The translations under genes and the position numbers were made by a program. A DNA stretch of 64,000 nucleotides. Origin: Stakelama portus. Lineage in GTDB: Bacteria > Pseudomonadota > Alphaproteobacteria > Sphingomonadales > Sphingomonadaceae. The notes beneath the pieces were generated by a model. That model saw only the letters and a program-made list of their open reading frames with translations, had not been told where the DNA came from and did not search any database. The DNA is taken from the NCBI RefSeq assembly GCF_003171655.1, contig NZ_QFZL01000003.1, positions 310,001 through 374,000 on the forward strand, in the 5' to 3' direction. Shown piece by piece: positions 1 to 10,140 of the stretch (its first letter is position 1; each line of letters begins with the position of its first letter).

Positions 1-1172
1 AGGTCGAGTTTGCGGATCAGCCAGGGCATGGTCAGCCCTTGCACGAAGATCGAGAAAGCGACCACCGCAAAGGCAACGGTAATGATCGTCTCGCGTTCGG
101 GCACGTTCATCGGCAGCGCCAGTGCCAGGGCGAGCGCCAGCGCGCCGCGCAACCCGCCCCAGAACAGGACATGCTTGTATTTCCACGGCACGCGCAGTCT
201 GGTCCGCGCAAAGGATGCCATCACCGGATAGACGGCGACTGCCCGTCCGATCAGCGACAACAGCGTTGCGAGTGCCGCCGCCTCGATCACTTCCAATATG
301 TGCATTTCGACTTCACGCCCGCCGATCAGGATGAAGATCAGCGAATTGGCGAGAAACGCGACATATTCCCAATGGTTGAGCACGGCAGGGCGGCCATCGT
401 CCGAAATCGACCCCAGAAAGCCGAAATTGCCGACGATGAGGCCCGCCGTCAGCGTCGCCAGCACGCCCGAAAAATGGAAATGCTCGGCCAGCAGGAAGCT
501 GCCATAGGCGATCAACATGGTCAGCGTGACTTCGATCAGCCGGTCCCGGGTCCGCCCGGCGATCAGGATCAGCGGCAGCGCCACCACCGCCCCCGCCGCG
601 ATGCCGCCGACTACGGTTTCGACCAGCTTGAGCGAGATCGCCGCCGGTCCCGCCGCGCCACCGGCGGCGATGGTGACCAGGATGGCAAAGGCGACTGCGG
701 CGACGCCGTCGTTGAGCAGGCTTTCCGATTCGACCAGCAGGTGCAGCCGCTTTTCGACATGCATCGCCTTGAACGCCGCGATCACCGAAACCGGGTCGGT
801 CGCTGCGATCAGCACCCCGAACAACGCCGCGCCGATCCAGCTCCACCCGGCAAACCAGTGCATGCCGATCGCGACGACCCCGGCGGCGAGCACGACGCCG
901 AGCGTCACCAGCGCGAACAGCAACGGCAATTCGCGGCGAAACGGCTTCCACGGGATCTGGATCGCGGCTTCGAACACCAAAGGCGGCAGGAACACGAAGA
1001 AGATCAGCTCGGGCGTCAGCGGCAGTGCGATGCCCAGCGGCAGCAGCGCCAGTATAATCCCGGCGGTGACAAGCCCCACGCTATAGGGCAATTTCAGCCG
1101 ATGCGTGGCGATCGCGACCAGCGACGCAACGAACAGCAACAGGCCCAAAGTGGTTATGTCGAACGCTTCCAT
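1..1172 (-). CDS. Cation:proton antiporter, CPA1/NhaP type (3' end outside window)
   Basis: Inner-membrane antiporter expected to exchange Na+ or K+ for protons. About 390 residues are visible before the window edge, so the C-terminus is missing. The protein is almost entirely hydrophobic helices. Family hallmarks are FLPPLVFEA near residue 61-69, the ion-binding loop ATDPVSV around 124-130, and ESLLNDG around 150-156, where the Asn-Asp pair is the usual transport site. The ATG at 1170-1172 follows an AGGAAC ribosome-binding site. It is divergent from the serine hydrolase gene, with about 120 bp between. Substrate ion cannot be read from the sequence. Confidence 0.92.
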   Translation of the reverse strand, partial: MEAFDITTLGLLLFVASLVAIATHRLKLPYSVGLVTAGIILALLPLGIALPLTPELIFFVFLPPLVFEAAIQIPWKPFRRELPLLFALVTLGVVLAAGVVAIGMHWFAGWSWIGAALFGVLIAATDPVSVIAAFKAMHVEKRLHLLVESESLLNDGVAAVAFAILVTIAAGGAAGPAAISLKLVETVVGGIAAGAVVALPLILIAGRTRDRLIEVTLTMLIAYGSFLLAEHFHFSGVLATLTAGLIVGNFGFLGSISDDGRPAVLNHWEYVAFLANSLIFILIGGREVEMHILEVIEAAALATLLSLIGRAVAVYPVMASFARTRLRVPWKYKHVLFWGGLRGALALALALALPMNVPERETIITVAFAVVAFSIFVQGLTMPWLIRKLD

Positions 1173-1294
1173 ATTCGTTCCTTATTCACCGTTCGTCGCT
1201 ATGGCATGCATTTTCGTCGCAACAACCGCCAGGACCGCTTGTTGCGAGGGGCCAATTTGCGCCATGATTTGAATGGGCAAGGGGCAGTGCCACA

Positions 1295-2413
1295 GTGATT
1301 GAGTTGGATAAGTTCACGGTCGCTCAACGCGCGATGACCATCGCGGGACTCGCTCCCGCGATGCTGGTCGGCTGTGCGGTACATCAATCGCCGACGGCGG
1401 CGGGCTATGTGCCCGTACCCGAATATGCGGTGCGGATGCCCGTGCCGACGCCTTCTCCCGTCCCCACTCCCACGCCGCCGCCGCCGCCCGAAGCACCCGC
1501 CGGACTGTTGTCGACGATCACTGCGCTCGAAAGCCAGTTCGACGGCATTGTCGGCATTGCCGTCACCAGCGTCGATGAAGGCTGGAGCGTCGCCGCCAAT
1601 GGCGAACGCCGCATGCCGCAGCAGAGCGTCAGCAAGCTGTGGGTGGCGATGACCGTACTCGATTATCGCGATCAGGGCCGGCTGTCGCTCGACGATCCCT
1701 ATACGGTGACAAAGGCCGATCTGACGGTGTTTCACCAGCCGGTCGCGACGCTGATCGGCGAGAACGGCTATCCGACGACGATCCGCGAATTGCTCCGCCG
1801 CGCGCTGACCAACAGCGACAATACCTGCAACGACATCCTGCTTCGCTATGTCGGCGGGCCGGATTCGGTCCGCGACTTCATCAGCCGCAAGGGGCTGGGC
1901 GCGATCCGTTTCGGCCCGGGCGAGCGGCTGCTTCAGGCGGGCACCGCCGGGCTCGAATGGCGGCAGGAATATTCGATCGGCCGCGCCTTTTATCAGGCGC
2001 GCGCCGCACTCCCCGGCGCGGTCCGGCTTGCTGCGTTCAACAATTACATCGCCGATCCGCCCGATGGCGCGACGGCGACCGCGATCGCCCAGGCACTGGC
2101 GCGGCTGAAGCGCGGCGACCTGCTCTCGGCCGATTCGACCAGCTGGCTGCTCGCGACGATGGAAAGCTCGCATACCGGGCGCCAGCGGCTGCGCGGCGCG
2201 GTGCCGGCGGGCTGGTCGTTCGGGCACAAGACCGGGACGGGCCAGGATTTCTCGGGCCGCACGGCGGGCTATAACGATGTCGGCATCCTCACTGCACCGG
2301 ACGGCAAAAGCTATACGATCGCGGTGCTGATCGGCGATACCTCGCGCACCATCCCGCAGCGGCAGGAACTGATGCAGGCGGTGGTCGCCTCGGTGGTCGC
2401 CAACCACCGCTAG
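1295..2413 (+). CDS. Beta-lactamase-like serine hydrolase, lipoprotein with proline-rich linker
   Basis: Member of the class A beta-lactamase / penicillin-binding fold. The three active-site boxes are present: S-V-S-K at 111-114, S-D-N at 174-176 and K-T-G at 312-314. The N-terminus has a short hydrophobic segment ending in LVGC, a probable lipobox with Cys27, followed by a Pro/Thr/Val-rich linker (about 50-67), so the enzyme is probably tethered in the periplasm. A clear omega-loop E-x-x-L-N element with the deacylating glutamate is not evident, so true beta-lactam resistance is uncertain and a peptidase role is possible. The start is GTG with AAGGGG upstream; an in-frame ATG at 1334 is an alternative that keeps the signal peptide. 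Confidence 0.88.
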   Translation: MIELDKFTVAQRAMTIAGLAPAMLVGCAVHQSPTAAGYVPVPEYAVRMPVPTPSPVPTPTPPPPPEAPAGLLSTITALESQFDGIVGIAVTSVDEGWSVAANGERRMPQQSVSKLWVAMTVLDYRDQGRLSLDDPYTVTKADLTVFHQPVATLIGENGYPTTIRELLRRALTNSDNTCNDILLRYVGGPDSVRDFISRKGLGAIRFGPGERLLQAGTAGLEWRQEYSIGRAFYQARAALPGAVRLAAFNNYIADPPDGATATAIAQALARLKRGDLLSADSTSWLLATMESSHTGRQRLRGAVPAGWSFGHKTGTGQDFSGRTAGYNDVGILTAPDGKSYTIAVLIGDTSRTIPQRQELMQAVVASVVANHR

Positions 2414-2492
2414 GCCGCGATGGCGGCCCGGTTCGGGCTGTCTGCACGTTCCTGTCGCCTGTCGCCCGATCGCCTGCTAAGCCCGGTCGGCA

Positions 2493-5255
2493 ATGCCACA
2501 TCTCTATCTTGTCGACGGCTCCGGCTATATCTTTCGCGCCTATCATCGGCTGCCTCCGCTCACCAATGTCCATGGCGAGCCGGTGGGTGCGGTCTATGGC
2601 TATACCACCATGTTGTGGAAGCTTGCCGATACGCTGAACAAGGCGGACGGGCCGACGCATATGGCGGTCGTGCTCGACAAATCGAGCCACACCTTCCGCA
2701 ACGAGATGTACGATCAGTACAAGGCGCATCGCCCGCCCCCGCCCGAGGATCTGGTCCCGCAATTCCCGATGATTCGCGATGCGACGCGCGCGTTCAGCCT
2801 GCCGTGCATCGAAGAACAGGGCTGGGAAGCGGACGATCTGATCGCCAGCTATGCCAAGGCAGCGCTGGCACAAGGGTGGGAAGTCACCATCGTCAGTTCC
2901 GACAAGGATCTGATGCAGCTGATCGAACCCGGGCTCGACATGCTCGACACGATGAACAGCCGCCGGCTCGACCGCGAACATGTCATCGAAAAGTTCGGCG
3001 TGCCCCCGGAAAAACTGGGCGAAGTGCTCGCGCTGATGGGCGACAGCGTCGATAACGTCCCCGGCGTGCCGGGGATCGGGCCGAAACGCGCCGCCGATCT
3101 GATCAACGAATATGGCGATGTCGAAAGCGTGCTCGCCGCCGCGCCGGACATGAAAAAGTCCAAGATGCGCGACAATCTGATCGAACATGCCGAAATGGCG
3201 CGGCTGTCGCGCAAGCTGGTCGAACTGGCGCGCGACGTGCCGCTGCCCGACCCGCTTGAGGAATTCGCGCTCAAGGGCATTCCCGAACCGCCGCTGCGTG
3301 CGTTTCTAGAGCATCATGGGTTCAAGTCGCTGCTCAACCGCCTGTCGAGCGTGGCCGACGCGCCGATGGCCGAGGACGCGGCGCCACCGCCCGAAACGCC
3401 CGAAGACCCGCCCTGCGACCATGACGGCTATGAAACATTGGTCGACGAAACCGCGCTCGACCGCTGGATCATCGCCGCCCGGCATCAGGGATGGGTGGCG
3501 ATCGACACGGAAACGAGCGCGCTCGATGCGATGCAGGCCGATCTGGTCGGCATCAGCATGGCGCTGCACCCCAATCTCGCTTGCTATATCCCGGTCGGCC
3601 ATGGTGGCAGCGACATGTTCGCCGAAAAGCCGCAACAGCTCGATCGCGCCACCGTCATCGAAAAGCTCAAGCCGCTGCTGGAGGACCCTGCGGTCCTCAA
3701 GATCGGCCATAATCTCAAATATGACCTGATCGTCCTTGCGCGGCAGGGGATCGACGTCGCTCCCTATGACGACACGATCGTGATGAGCTTCGATCTCGAC
3801 GCGGGCAAACATGGCCATGGCATGGACGAGCTTGCCGCCACGCATCTGTCGCACAGCTGCATCGCGTTCAAGGATGTGGTCGGCACCGGCAAGAAACAGC
3901 TCGGTTTCCACGAAGTCGATCTCAAGGCCGCGACACGCTACGCTGCCGAGGATGCCGACGTCACACTGCGGCTGTGGCGCAAGTTCAAGCAGCGTCTGCC
4001 TTATGAGGAAGTGACGCGCGTCTATGAAATGGTCGATCGCCCGCTCGTCGCGGTGCTTTCGGGCATGGAGCGCGAGGGCGTCAAGGTCGATGCCGAGGCG
4101 CTGTCGCGCCTCTCGACCGAATTCGCGCATCAGATGGCCGATCTGGAAGCCCGGATTCACGAACTGGCGGGCGCCAAATTCACCATCGGCAGCCCCAAAC
4201 AGCTCGGCGACATATTGTTCGAACAATTGGGGCTGAAGGGCGGACGCAAGGGCAAGTCGGGCGTCTATTCGACCGACGTCAACGAACTGGAACGGATCGC
4301 CGCCGACAAGGACCAGCCAAAGGGCGCGGAAATCGCGCGAATGGTGCTCGACTGGCGCCAGCTTTCGAAGCTGAAGTCGACCTATACCGACGCGCTGCAG
4401 GCGCAGATCAATCCGCAGACGGGGCGCGTCCACACCAGCTACAGTATTTCGGGCGCGCAGACCGGGCGGCTCTCCTCGACCGACCCGAATTTGCAGAATA
4501 TTCCGATCCGCACCGAAACCGGCCGCCAGATCCGCGATGCGTTCGTCGCCGAACCTGGCAATGTCATCCTGTCGGCGGACTATTCGCAGATCGAATTGCG
4601 GCTCGCCGCGCATATCGCCGATGTGCCGCAGCTGCGCGAAGCGTTCGAACGCGGCGACGACATCCACAACATGACCGCGCAGGAACTGTTCGGCGAGGTC
4701 AATCGCGATACGCGCGGCCGCGCCAAGACGATCAACTTCGCGATCCTCTATGGCATTTCGCGCTGGGGTCTGGCCGGGCGGCTCGATGTGACGCCCGATG
4801 AGGCACAGGCGATGATCGACCGCTATTTCGAGCGATTCCCCGGCATCAACCGCTATATCGCCGACACGCTTACCTTCGCCAAGGAACATGGGTTCACGCA
4901 CACCCTGTTCGGCCGCAAGACCCATTTCCCGCGGATCAAGGCGCCCAATCAGAATGAACGCGCGGGCAGCGAGCGTGCCGCGATCAACGCACCGATTCAG
5001 GGGACCTGCGCCGATATCATCAAGCGCGCGATGGTGCGGATGGGCCCGGCGCTACGGCAAGCGGGCTTGCCCAATGTGCGTATGTTGCTGCAGGTTCACG
5101 ACGAATTGGTGTTCGAGCTGCCGGAGGGGGATGTGGAGGCTGCGAAACCCGTCATCGAGCGCGTCATGGCAACCGCGGCGGAACCCGCCATCACGCTCAG
5201 CGTGCCGCTCGGCGTGGAAATCGGCACCGGCCCCAGCTGGGGTGCCGCGCATTGA
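2493..5255 (+). CDS. polA: DNA polymerase I
   Basis: Repair and Okazaki-fragment processing polymerase, 920 residues, full length for the family. The N-terminal third is the 5'-3' flap exonuclease domain (opening LYLVDGSGYIFRAYH). A 3'-5' proofreading domain follows with its acidic motif AIDTET near residue 336, so proofreading looks intact. The polymerase domain has motif A DYSQIELR near 696, motif B KTINFAILYG near 745 and motif C QVHDELVFE near 866. The stop overlaps the TTG start of the next gene by 4 bp, indicating translational coupling with the secreted protein downstream. Confidence 0.98.
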   Translation: MPHLYLVDGSGYIFRAYHRLPPLTNVHGEPVGAVYGYTTMLWKLADTLNKADGPTHMAVVLDKSSHTFRNEMYDQYKAHRPPPPEDLVPQFPMIRDATRAFSLPCIEEQGWEADDLIASYAKAALAQGWEVTIVSSDKDLMQLIEPGLDMLDTMNSRRLDREHVIEKFGVPPEKLGEVLALMGDSVDNVPGVPGIGPKRAADLINEYGDVESVLAAAPDMKKSKMRDNLIEHAEMARLSRKLVELARDVPLPDPLEEFALKGIPEPPLRAFLEHHGFKSLLNRLSSVADAPMAEDAAPPPETPEDPPCDHDGYETLVDETALDRWIIAARHQGWVAIDTETSALDAMQADLVGISMALHPNLACYIPVGHGGSDMFAEKPQQLDRATVIEKLKPLLEDPAVLKIGHNLKYDLIVLARQGIDVAPYDDTIVMSFDLDAGKHGHGMDELAATHLSHSCIAFKDVVGTGKKQLGFHEVDLKAATRYAAEDADVTLRLWRKFKQRLPYEEVTRVYEMVDRPLVAVLSGMEREGVKVDAEALSRLSTEFAHQMADLEARIHELAGAKFTIGSPKQLGDILFEQLGLKGGRKGKSGVYSTDVNELERIAADKDQPKGAEIARMVLDWRQLSKLKSTYTDALQAQINPQTGRVHTSYSISGAQTGRLSSTDPNLQNIPIRTETGRQIRDAFVAEPGNVILSADYSQIELRLAAHIADVPQLREAFERGDDIHNMTAQELFGEVNRDTRGRAKTINFAILYGISRWGLAGRLDVTPDEAQAMIDRYFERFPGINRYIADTLTFAKEHGFTHTLFGRKTHFPRIKAPNQNERAGSERAAINAPIQGTCADIIKRAMVRMGPALRQAGLPNVRMLLQVHDELVFELPEGDVEAAKPVIERVMATAAEPAITLSVPLGVEIGTGPSWGAAH

Positions 5256-6076
5256 TTCGTATCGTTTTTGCGGCCTGCGTCGCGTTGCTGGCGCTGGCGG
5301 CGCCCGCTGCGGCGCAGGATGACCCGTCGGCTTCCTCCTTTGTCCGCGCGGAAATCGAAGCGATGGAGACGCCGGCGCTGGCGCAAATGCTGTTGCCCGA
5401 CCATGCCGGCGACGTGGTGGGGTCGCTGGTCGAGCCTGAAGATACCGGCCTGCGCGTCAGCCTCACCGGCGCGCCGCTCCCCACCGGGGAACGCGGCCTC
5501 TGCGCTGCCATGCGGTGGGAGGTGTCGCTGGTTCCGGTCGACGACGATACCGACGCGCAATTGCGCGTCATCGCGCGAACCGCCACGCGCTATTTTCGGG
5601 TGGTCGATCCCGAAGCCGATGCCTGCAATGGTCTGTCGCCGCTGATTTCCGCCGATGGCGCCGGTTATTTCACGGTCGCGATCGGCGAAAATGACGATCC
5701 CTCTGCCGCCCAGGTCATGCGTGCGCTGGGCGCGCTTGCCGCCGCACAGACCCGGCTGGTGCAGGGCGTGAGCAGCGATATGGTGACGGTCGATTGCCTC
5801 GACCAGACCTCGCGACCGATTGCGGGGTGGTGCGATGCCGCGCGCACGGGGATTGCCGCGCTGCCGCTTTCCCAGCTTTGGGGCCTTGGGCTCAAGCGGT
5901 GCGGGGATGGCGTCCGCTGGTGCCTCAACCCGGTCTATACGCTCGCGCGTCAGCGTGGCGGCATGATGGTATATGCCTGGATCGCCTATTATCTGACCGG
6001 CTCCGATCCGATCGAAGGCGATACGGGCTGGAACCTCGCCAGCGTCAGCATCGCGAGAACCACCCTTGGCGACTGA
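5252..6076 (+). CDS. Secreted hypothetical protein following polA
   Basis: I do not recognise this family. The 274-residue product begins with a clean signal peptide (hydrophobic core then APAAAQ, cleavage near residue 22), so it is probably periplasmic. Several cysteines (for example in GLCAAM, DACNG, VDCLD, GWCDA, KRCGDG, RWCLN) suggest disulfides. The only plausible start is TTG, overlapping the polA stop by 4 bp. Its own 3' end overlaps the flippase gene by 11 bp, so the three genes likely form one transcript. The codon usage matches its neighbours. Confidence 0.8.
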   Translation: MIRIVFAACVALLALAAPAAAQDDPSASSFVRAEIEAMETPALAQMLLPDHAGDVVGSLVEPEDTGLRVSLTGAPLPTGERGLCAAMRWEVSLVPVDDDTDAQLRVIARTATRYFRVVDPEADACNGLSPLISADGAGYFTVAIGENDDPSAAQVMRALGALAAAQTRLVQGVSSDMVTVDCLDQTSRPIAGWCDAARTGIAALPLSQLWGLGLKRCGDGVRWCLNPVYTLARQRGGMMVYAWIAYYLTGSDPIEGDTGWNLASVSIARTTLGD

Positions 6077-7607
6077 CGCTTCCGCCACCGCCGAAACCGG
6101 CTCCTCCGAAGATATCGCGACGCTTGCCAAGGGCGGGCGGACGAACATTCTCGGCTTTGTCCTGCGGCTGGCGGCGCGGCTGCCCTTTCTGTTCATCGCG
6201 GGGCGCGCCTATGGTCCCGAAATCGTCGGGCGGTTCGCGATCGCGGTGCTCGTCATCGAACTGTTCGCGCTCGTCGCCACGCTGGGGTTGAAGCGCGGTC
6301 TGGCGCAGGCGCTGGCGCATACCGATCGCCCGCATACCCATGTCGTGTGGGATGCGATGGTGGTCGCGCTGCTCGCGTCGATCGCGGCCAGCGCGCTGCT
6401 CTGGTTCGTGCCGCAGATCATGTTTCCCAACAGCGCGGTGCAGGGGCTGGAACGCTATGTCGCGCTGGTCGTCATCGCGGTTGCATGGTCCGATGTGTCG
6501 CTGGCCGCGCTTGCCTATCGCCACAATATCAAGGCGTCGGTCACGGCGCGCGCGATCATCGAACCCTGGACGATCAGCATCGCCGCCTGGATATTCTCCT
6601 ACATCTCCTCGCGCGACGGCCTCATCCTCTCTTATGTCGTGGCGATGAGCGCGGCGCTGATCGCGTCGCTGGTCCCGTTCATCCGCGAATATGGGCTGCC
6701 CCGCGGATGGGTGCCGCATCCGGAGCGGATTTCGGCGCTGGCGCGGCGCAACATGCCGCTGGCGGGCGCCGATGCGATCGAATGGGGTACGCGCAATGTC
6801 GATCGCTTCATCCTGGGCATCCTGTTCGTGCCCGAAGTGGTCGGCGTCTATTATATGGCGCAGCAGGTCAGCTCGATCCCGCAGCGCCTCAAATCCAGCT
6901 TCGACCCGATCCTCGGCCCGGTCGTCACCAAGAGCCTGCGTGAAGGCGACAAGGCGGCGGTCGCGCGTCAGGTGCGCCAGGTCGGTTTCTGGATCATTGC
7001 CGCGCAGGCCGGGCTGATGGTCACTTTCGGTGTGATGGCGCCGGGCGTGATGGGGCTGATCGGTCCCGAATTCGTCACAGGTGCCGCTGCGCTGTGCATC
7101 CTGCTGGTCGCCGAAATGCTCGCCTCGACCGGATCGGTGTGCGAGGCGGCGCTGGTCTATATCTGTCGCCACCGCAATCTGGTGATTTCGGTGCTGGTGC
7201 TGGCATTCCAGATCGCATTGAGCTTCGCGCTGGTATTCGTCGCGCGCAACATGGGCCTGCCGCTGATGTGGCAGGCGGCGGCACCGGCGGTAGCGCTTGC
7301 CTTCTCGCTCACCGTGGCGTCGGTAATCAAGGCAGGGCTGCTCTCGCGGATGCTGGGGGGCGCATCGGTGGTCAGCCTGCGCTGGTCATTCCTGCTGGCG
7401 ATCGTCACGGCGACTGTGGTGGGTCTGGCTTTCTATCGCCTGCCACCGCAGTTCGAATGGGCGCGGTTGTCGGTCGGCATGCCGGCAATCCTCGTCAGTT
7501 TCCTGTTCGTGATCGTGCGTTTCGCCTTCGGTCCCGAGGACAAGGCGCTGTTCCAGAAACTGCCCAAGAACACCCAGCCGACATTACCGTTCGAGGAAAA
7601 GCTGTAA
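6066..7607 (+). CDS. Lipopolysaccharide/oligosaccharide flippase (MOP superfamily, Wzx-like)
   Basis: The 513-residue polytopic membrane protein has roughly 12-14 hydrophobic helices and the N-terminal pattern of polysaccharide exporters (AYGPEIVGRFAIAVLVIEL, residues about 45-63). Family members flip undecaprenyl-linked glycans across the inner membrane; the substrate here cannot be inferred because no glycosyltransferase genes adjoin. The start is TTG (TTGGCGACTGAC), overlapping the preceding gene by 11 bp. The stop lies 3 bp from the convergent small gene on the other strand. Confidence 0.87.
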   Translation: MATDASATAETGSSEDIATLAKGGRTNILGFVLRLAARLPFLFIAGRAYGPEIVGRFAIAVLVIELFALVATLGLKRGLAQALAHTDRPHTHVVWDAMVVALLASIAASALLWFVPQIMFPNSAVQGLERYVALVVIAVAWSDVSLAALAYRHNIKASVTARAIIEPWTISIAAWIFSYISSRDGLILSYVVAMSAALIASLVPFIREYGLPRGWVPHPERISALARRNMPLAGADAIEWGTRNVDRFILGILFVPEVVGVYYMAQQVSSIPQRLKSSFDPILGPVVTKSLREGDKAAVARQVRQVGFWIIAAQAGLMVTFGVMAPGVMGLIGPEFVTGAAALCILLVAEMLASTGSVCEAALVYICRHRNLVISVLVLAFQIALSFALVFVARNMGLPLMWQAAAPAVALAFSLTVASVIKAGLLSRMLGGASVVSLRWSFLLAIVTATVVGLAFYRLPPQFEWARLSVGMPAILVSFLFVIVRFAFGPEDKALFQKLPKNTQPTLPFEEKL

Positions 7608-7610
7608 GCG

Positions 7611-7973
7611 TCAGCCGCGCGGGCGCGGCGGGCAGACTGGGATTTGTTCGAGCAGCCGCACCTGTTCGGCATCGCTCAGCGTGAAAAAGCCGAGTTGGCT
7701 TACCGCCGCATATTTCGTCTGCCACCACAGCGCACCGTCGCTGGAAGCAGTGCCCCTGCTGAGCGCCAGTCGCGCCAATATGCCCCGCCGCGCCTGAGCG
7801 TTGCGCGGCCATAGAGGATTGGCTTGCCGATCGCGCGCAATGCACATCCCCGCCGGCTCGACCGGCCTGCGCAATTGCGCCTCGGTCCAGCGCGACAGCG
7901 CATAGCCGCCGCCACCGACCAGAATCGCCGCGAGCAATAGCGTGATCGCCATTGCTCGCAGCAGCCATCTCAT
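7611..7973 (-). CDS. Small membrane-anchored hypothetical protein downstream of purH
   Basis: A 120-residue protein with one N-terminal transmembrane helix or uncleaved signal anchor (LLRAMAITLLLAAILVGGGG, about residues 4-23), then a soluble periplasmic domain containing two cysteines. No family was recognised. Its ATG shares one base with the purH stop (TAATG), so it is translationally coupled to purH. It ends 3 bp from the convergent flippase gene. Confidence 0.8.
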   Translation of the reverse strand: MRWLLRAMAITLLLAAILVGGGGYALSRWTEAQLRRPVEPAGMCIARDRQANPLWPRNAQARRGILARLALSRGTASSDGALWWQTKYAAVSQLGFFTLSDAEQVRLLEQIPVCPPRPRG

Positions 7974-9595
7974 TAGTGGCGGAAGTGCCGCATGCCGGTG
8001 AAGACCATTGCCAGTCCGGCTTCGTCCGCCGCCGCGATCACTTCATCGTCGCGGATCGATCCGCCCGGCTGGATCACTGCGGTAGCGCCCGCTTCCACTG
8101 CGGCCAGCAAGCCGTCAGCGAACGGGAAAAAGGCGTCCGAAGCGACCGCCGACCCGATGGTGCGCGGCTCGCTCCACCCGGCCTTTTCGGCGGCGTCCTT
8201 TGCTTTCCACGCGGCGATCCGCGCGCTTTCCAGCCGGTTCATCTGCCCCGCGCCGACGCCTGCGGTGCTGCCGCCCCGGGCATAGACGATCGCGTTCGAC
8301 TTCACATGTTTGGCGACGGTCCAGGCGAATTTGCAATCGGCCAGTTCCTGCGCGGTCGGCTGGCGCTTCGTCACGACCTTGAGTTCGCCCTCGCCCAGTA
8401 CGCCATTGTCGCGCGACTGGAGCAGCAGCCCGCCGGCGATCGTCTTGAAAGCAAAACCGGACCGCCTGGGATCAGGCAATTCGCCGGTGATCAGCAGACG
8501 GAGATTCTTCTTCTTCGCGAACGCGGCGCGCGCCGCATCGTCGGCCCCCGGCGCAATCACCACTTCGGTGAACAGCTCGGTGATCGCCGCCGCCGTGTCG
8601 CCATCGAGCGGGCGATTGACTGCGATGATGCCGCCGAATGCCGACACGCTGTCACAGGCGAGCGCTGCCTTATAGGCTTCAAGGATGGTGTCGCCGCTCG
8701 CAACGCCGCACGGATTGGCGTGCTTGACGATCACCACGGTCGGCGGGCCGTCGCGGAATTCGCTGACCAGCTCGAGCGCCGCATCGGCGTCGTTATAGTT
8801 GTTATAGCTCAGCGCCTTGCCCTGTACCTGCTCGGCCTGCGCGATCCCGGCGGCACCGGGCGCCTGCGGCAGATAGAGCGCGGCGGACTGATGCGGGTTT
8901 TCGCCATAGCGCAGCGTGTCCTTGCGCGCGAAGGCAAGCGGCATCGTCTCGGGGAATGGTGTCGCGGCCAGCGCTTCTCCGCCCAGTTCGTTGGTGAAGG
9001 CGTCGTTCCACGCGAACCAGTTGGCAATCGCCGAATCATATGCGGCAGTATGGGCATAGGCCTTGGCCGCAAGCTTGATGCGTGTCGCGAGCCGCGTCTT
9101 GCCGCCGGTTGCGGTCAGTTCCTCGGCAATCGCGCCATAATCGGCGGGATCGGTGACGATCGCGACATAGCCGTGATTCTTCGCCGCCGAACGCACCATC
9201 GACGGCCCGCCAATGTCGATATTCTCGATCACCGTTTCGCGATCCGCGCCCGATGCCACCGTTTGCGCAAAGGGATAGAGGTTGACGCAGACCAGATCGA
9301 TCGCGCCGATCCCGTGATCCTCCATCGCCTGCGCATGTTCGGGATTGTCGCGCACTGCCAGCAGGCCGCCATGCACCATCGGGTGCAGCGTCTTGACCCG
9401 CCCGTCCATCATCTCGGGAAAGCCGGTCAGATCGGAAATGTCTTTGACGTCGAGTCCGGCCTCGCGCAGCGCCTTTGCAGTACCGCCGGTCGAAACCAGT
9501 TCGGTGCCATGCGCGGCAAGCGCTTTGGCGAAATCAACAAGCCCCGTCTTGTCGGAGACGGAAAGCAGCGCGCGGCGAATGGCAATGTCGGTCAT
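7973..9595 (-). CDS. purH: Bifunctional AICAR formyltransferase / IMP cyclohydrolase
   Basis: Catalyses the last two steps of IMP synthesis: formylation of AICAR by 10-formyl-THF, then ring closure. The 540 residues match the family. The N-terminal methylglyoxal-synthase-like cyclohydrolase domain opens with [18 protein letters not shown] and contains [13 protein letters not shown]. The C-terminal transformylase domain contains the catalytic KHANPCG motif near residue 288. ATG follows a GAAAGG ribosome-binding site. A small membrane protein overlaps its stop. Confidence 0.98.
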   Translation of the reverse strand: MTDIAIRRALLSVSDKTGLVDFAKALAAHGTELVSTGGTAKALREAGLDVKDISDLTGFPEMMDGRVKTLHPMVHGGLLAVRDNPEHAQAMEDHGIGAIDLVCVNLYPFAQTVASGADRETVIENIDIGGPSMVRSAAKNHGYVAIVTDPADYGAIAEELTATGGKTRLATRIKLAAKAYAHTAAYDSAIANWFAWNDAFTNELGGEALAATPFPETMPLAFARKDTLRYGENPHQSAALYLPQAPGAAGIAQAEQVQGKALSYNNYNDADAALELVSEFRDGPPTVVIVKHANPCGVASGDTILEAYKAALACDSVSAFGGIIAVNRPLDGDTAAAITELFTEVVIAPGADDAARAAFAKKKNLRLLITGELPDPRRSGFAFKTIAGGLLLQSRDNGVLGEGELKVVTKRQPTAQELADCKFAWTVAKHVKSNAIVYARGGSTAGVGAGQMNRLESARIAAWKAKDAAEKAGWSEPRTIGSAVASDAFFPFADGLLAAVEAGATAVIQPGGSIRDDEVIAAADEAGLAMVFTGMRHFRH

Positions 9596-9647
9596 GCGCG
9601 CGCCTTTCGGTCAAGCGGCGCGATATGGCAACCCCCCGGGGGTCTCG

Positions 9648-10079
9648 TCAGGCCTTTCCCGACAGCGTGTCGAGCAACGGGCGAATGCCGTTCAGGTCAT
9701 AGCCGCCTTGCGCACCTGCAGCGATCAGCGTGTCGGGATCGCTCCCTTCGCTCGCCTTGGCCAGCGCCCAGAGATTGGTCGAACGCGTGCCCGACCGGCA
9801 ATAGGCGAAGACCGGGCCATCGGACTTGTTCAGCGCGCCCACCATCGCTTCGACCTGATTGCCCGAAAATCCGGCGGCGGTGACGGGGATGAACTCCCAT
9901 GTCAGCCCCGCCGCTTCCGCCGCCGCGCGCACATCGGCGCTGCGCGGCTGGCCATCCTCTTCGCCATCGGGCCGATTGCAGATGATGGTGGTAAAGCCTT
10001 CGGCGGCGATGGCGGCGACCATCTCCGGCGTGATCTGCGGCGAAGCGGTGAAATGCGAGTCGATCTTGCGTCCGGTCAT
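9648..10079 (-). CDS. TIGR01244/DUF442-type phosphatase or sulfurtransferase-like protein
   Basis: A 143-residue cytosolic protein of the DUF442 group, the same fold as the small domain fused to BlhA-like beta-lactamases. A catalytic loop of the C-x4-R type is visible (YCRSGTRS, Cys94 and Arg99), as in rhodanese-like or tyrosine-phosphatase-like enzymes. The substrate is unknown; sulfide handling has been proposed for relatives. An upstream in-frame GTG/ATG would add 12 residues, but the ATG at 10077-10079 has AAGGCG at the right distance and a typical MTGRKID opening, so I chose it. It lies just upstream of purH on the same strand. Confidence 0.86.
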   Translation of the reverse strand: MTGRKIDSHFTASPQITPEMVAAIAAEGFTTIICNRPDGEEDGQPRSADVRAAAEAAGLTWEFIPVTAAGFSGNQVEAMVGALNKSDGPVFAYCRSGTRSTNLWALAKASEGSDPDTLIAAGAQGGYDLNGIRPLLDTLSGKA

Positions 10080-10140
10080 GGTCGCGCCTTGCGCTTTCGG
10101 CCGGGGTGACGTCAAGGCTGCGCCTGTCGCGCAGGCGCGA

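Noticed and set aside
1295..2413. Calling the serine hydrolase a functional antibiotic-resistance beta-lactamase
   Set aside because: The S-x-x-K, S-D-N and K-T-G boxes are present but no clear E-x-x-L-N omega loop is seen and the protein is a tethered lipoprotein.
7952..9883. Very long open frame on the plus strand
   Set aside because: It is the antisense shadow of purH; its translation is Arg-rich with no domain, as expected from high-GC codon bias.
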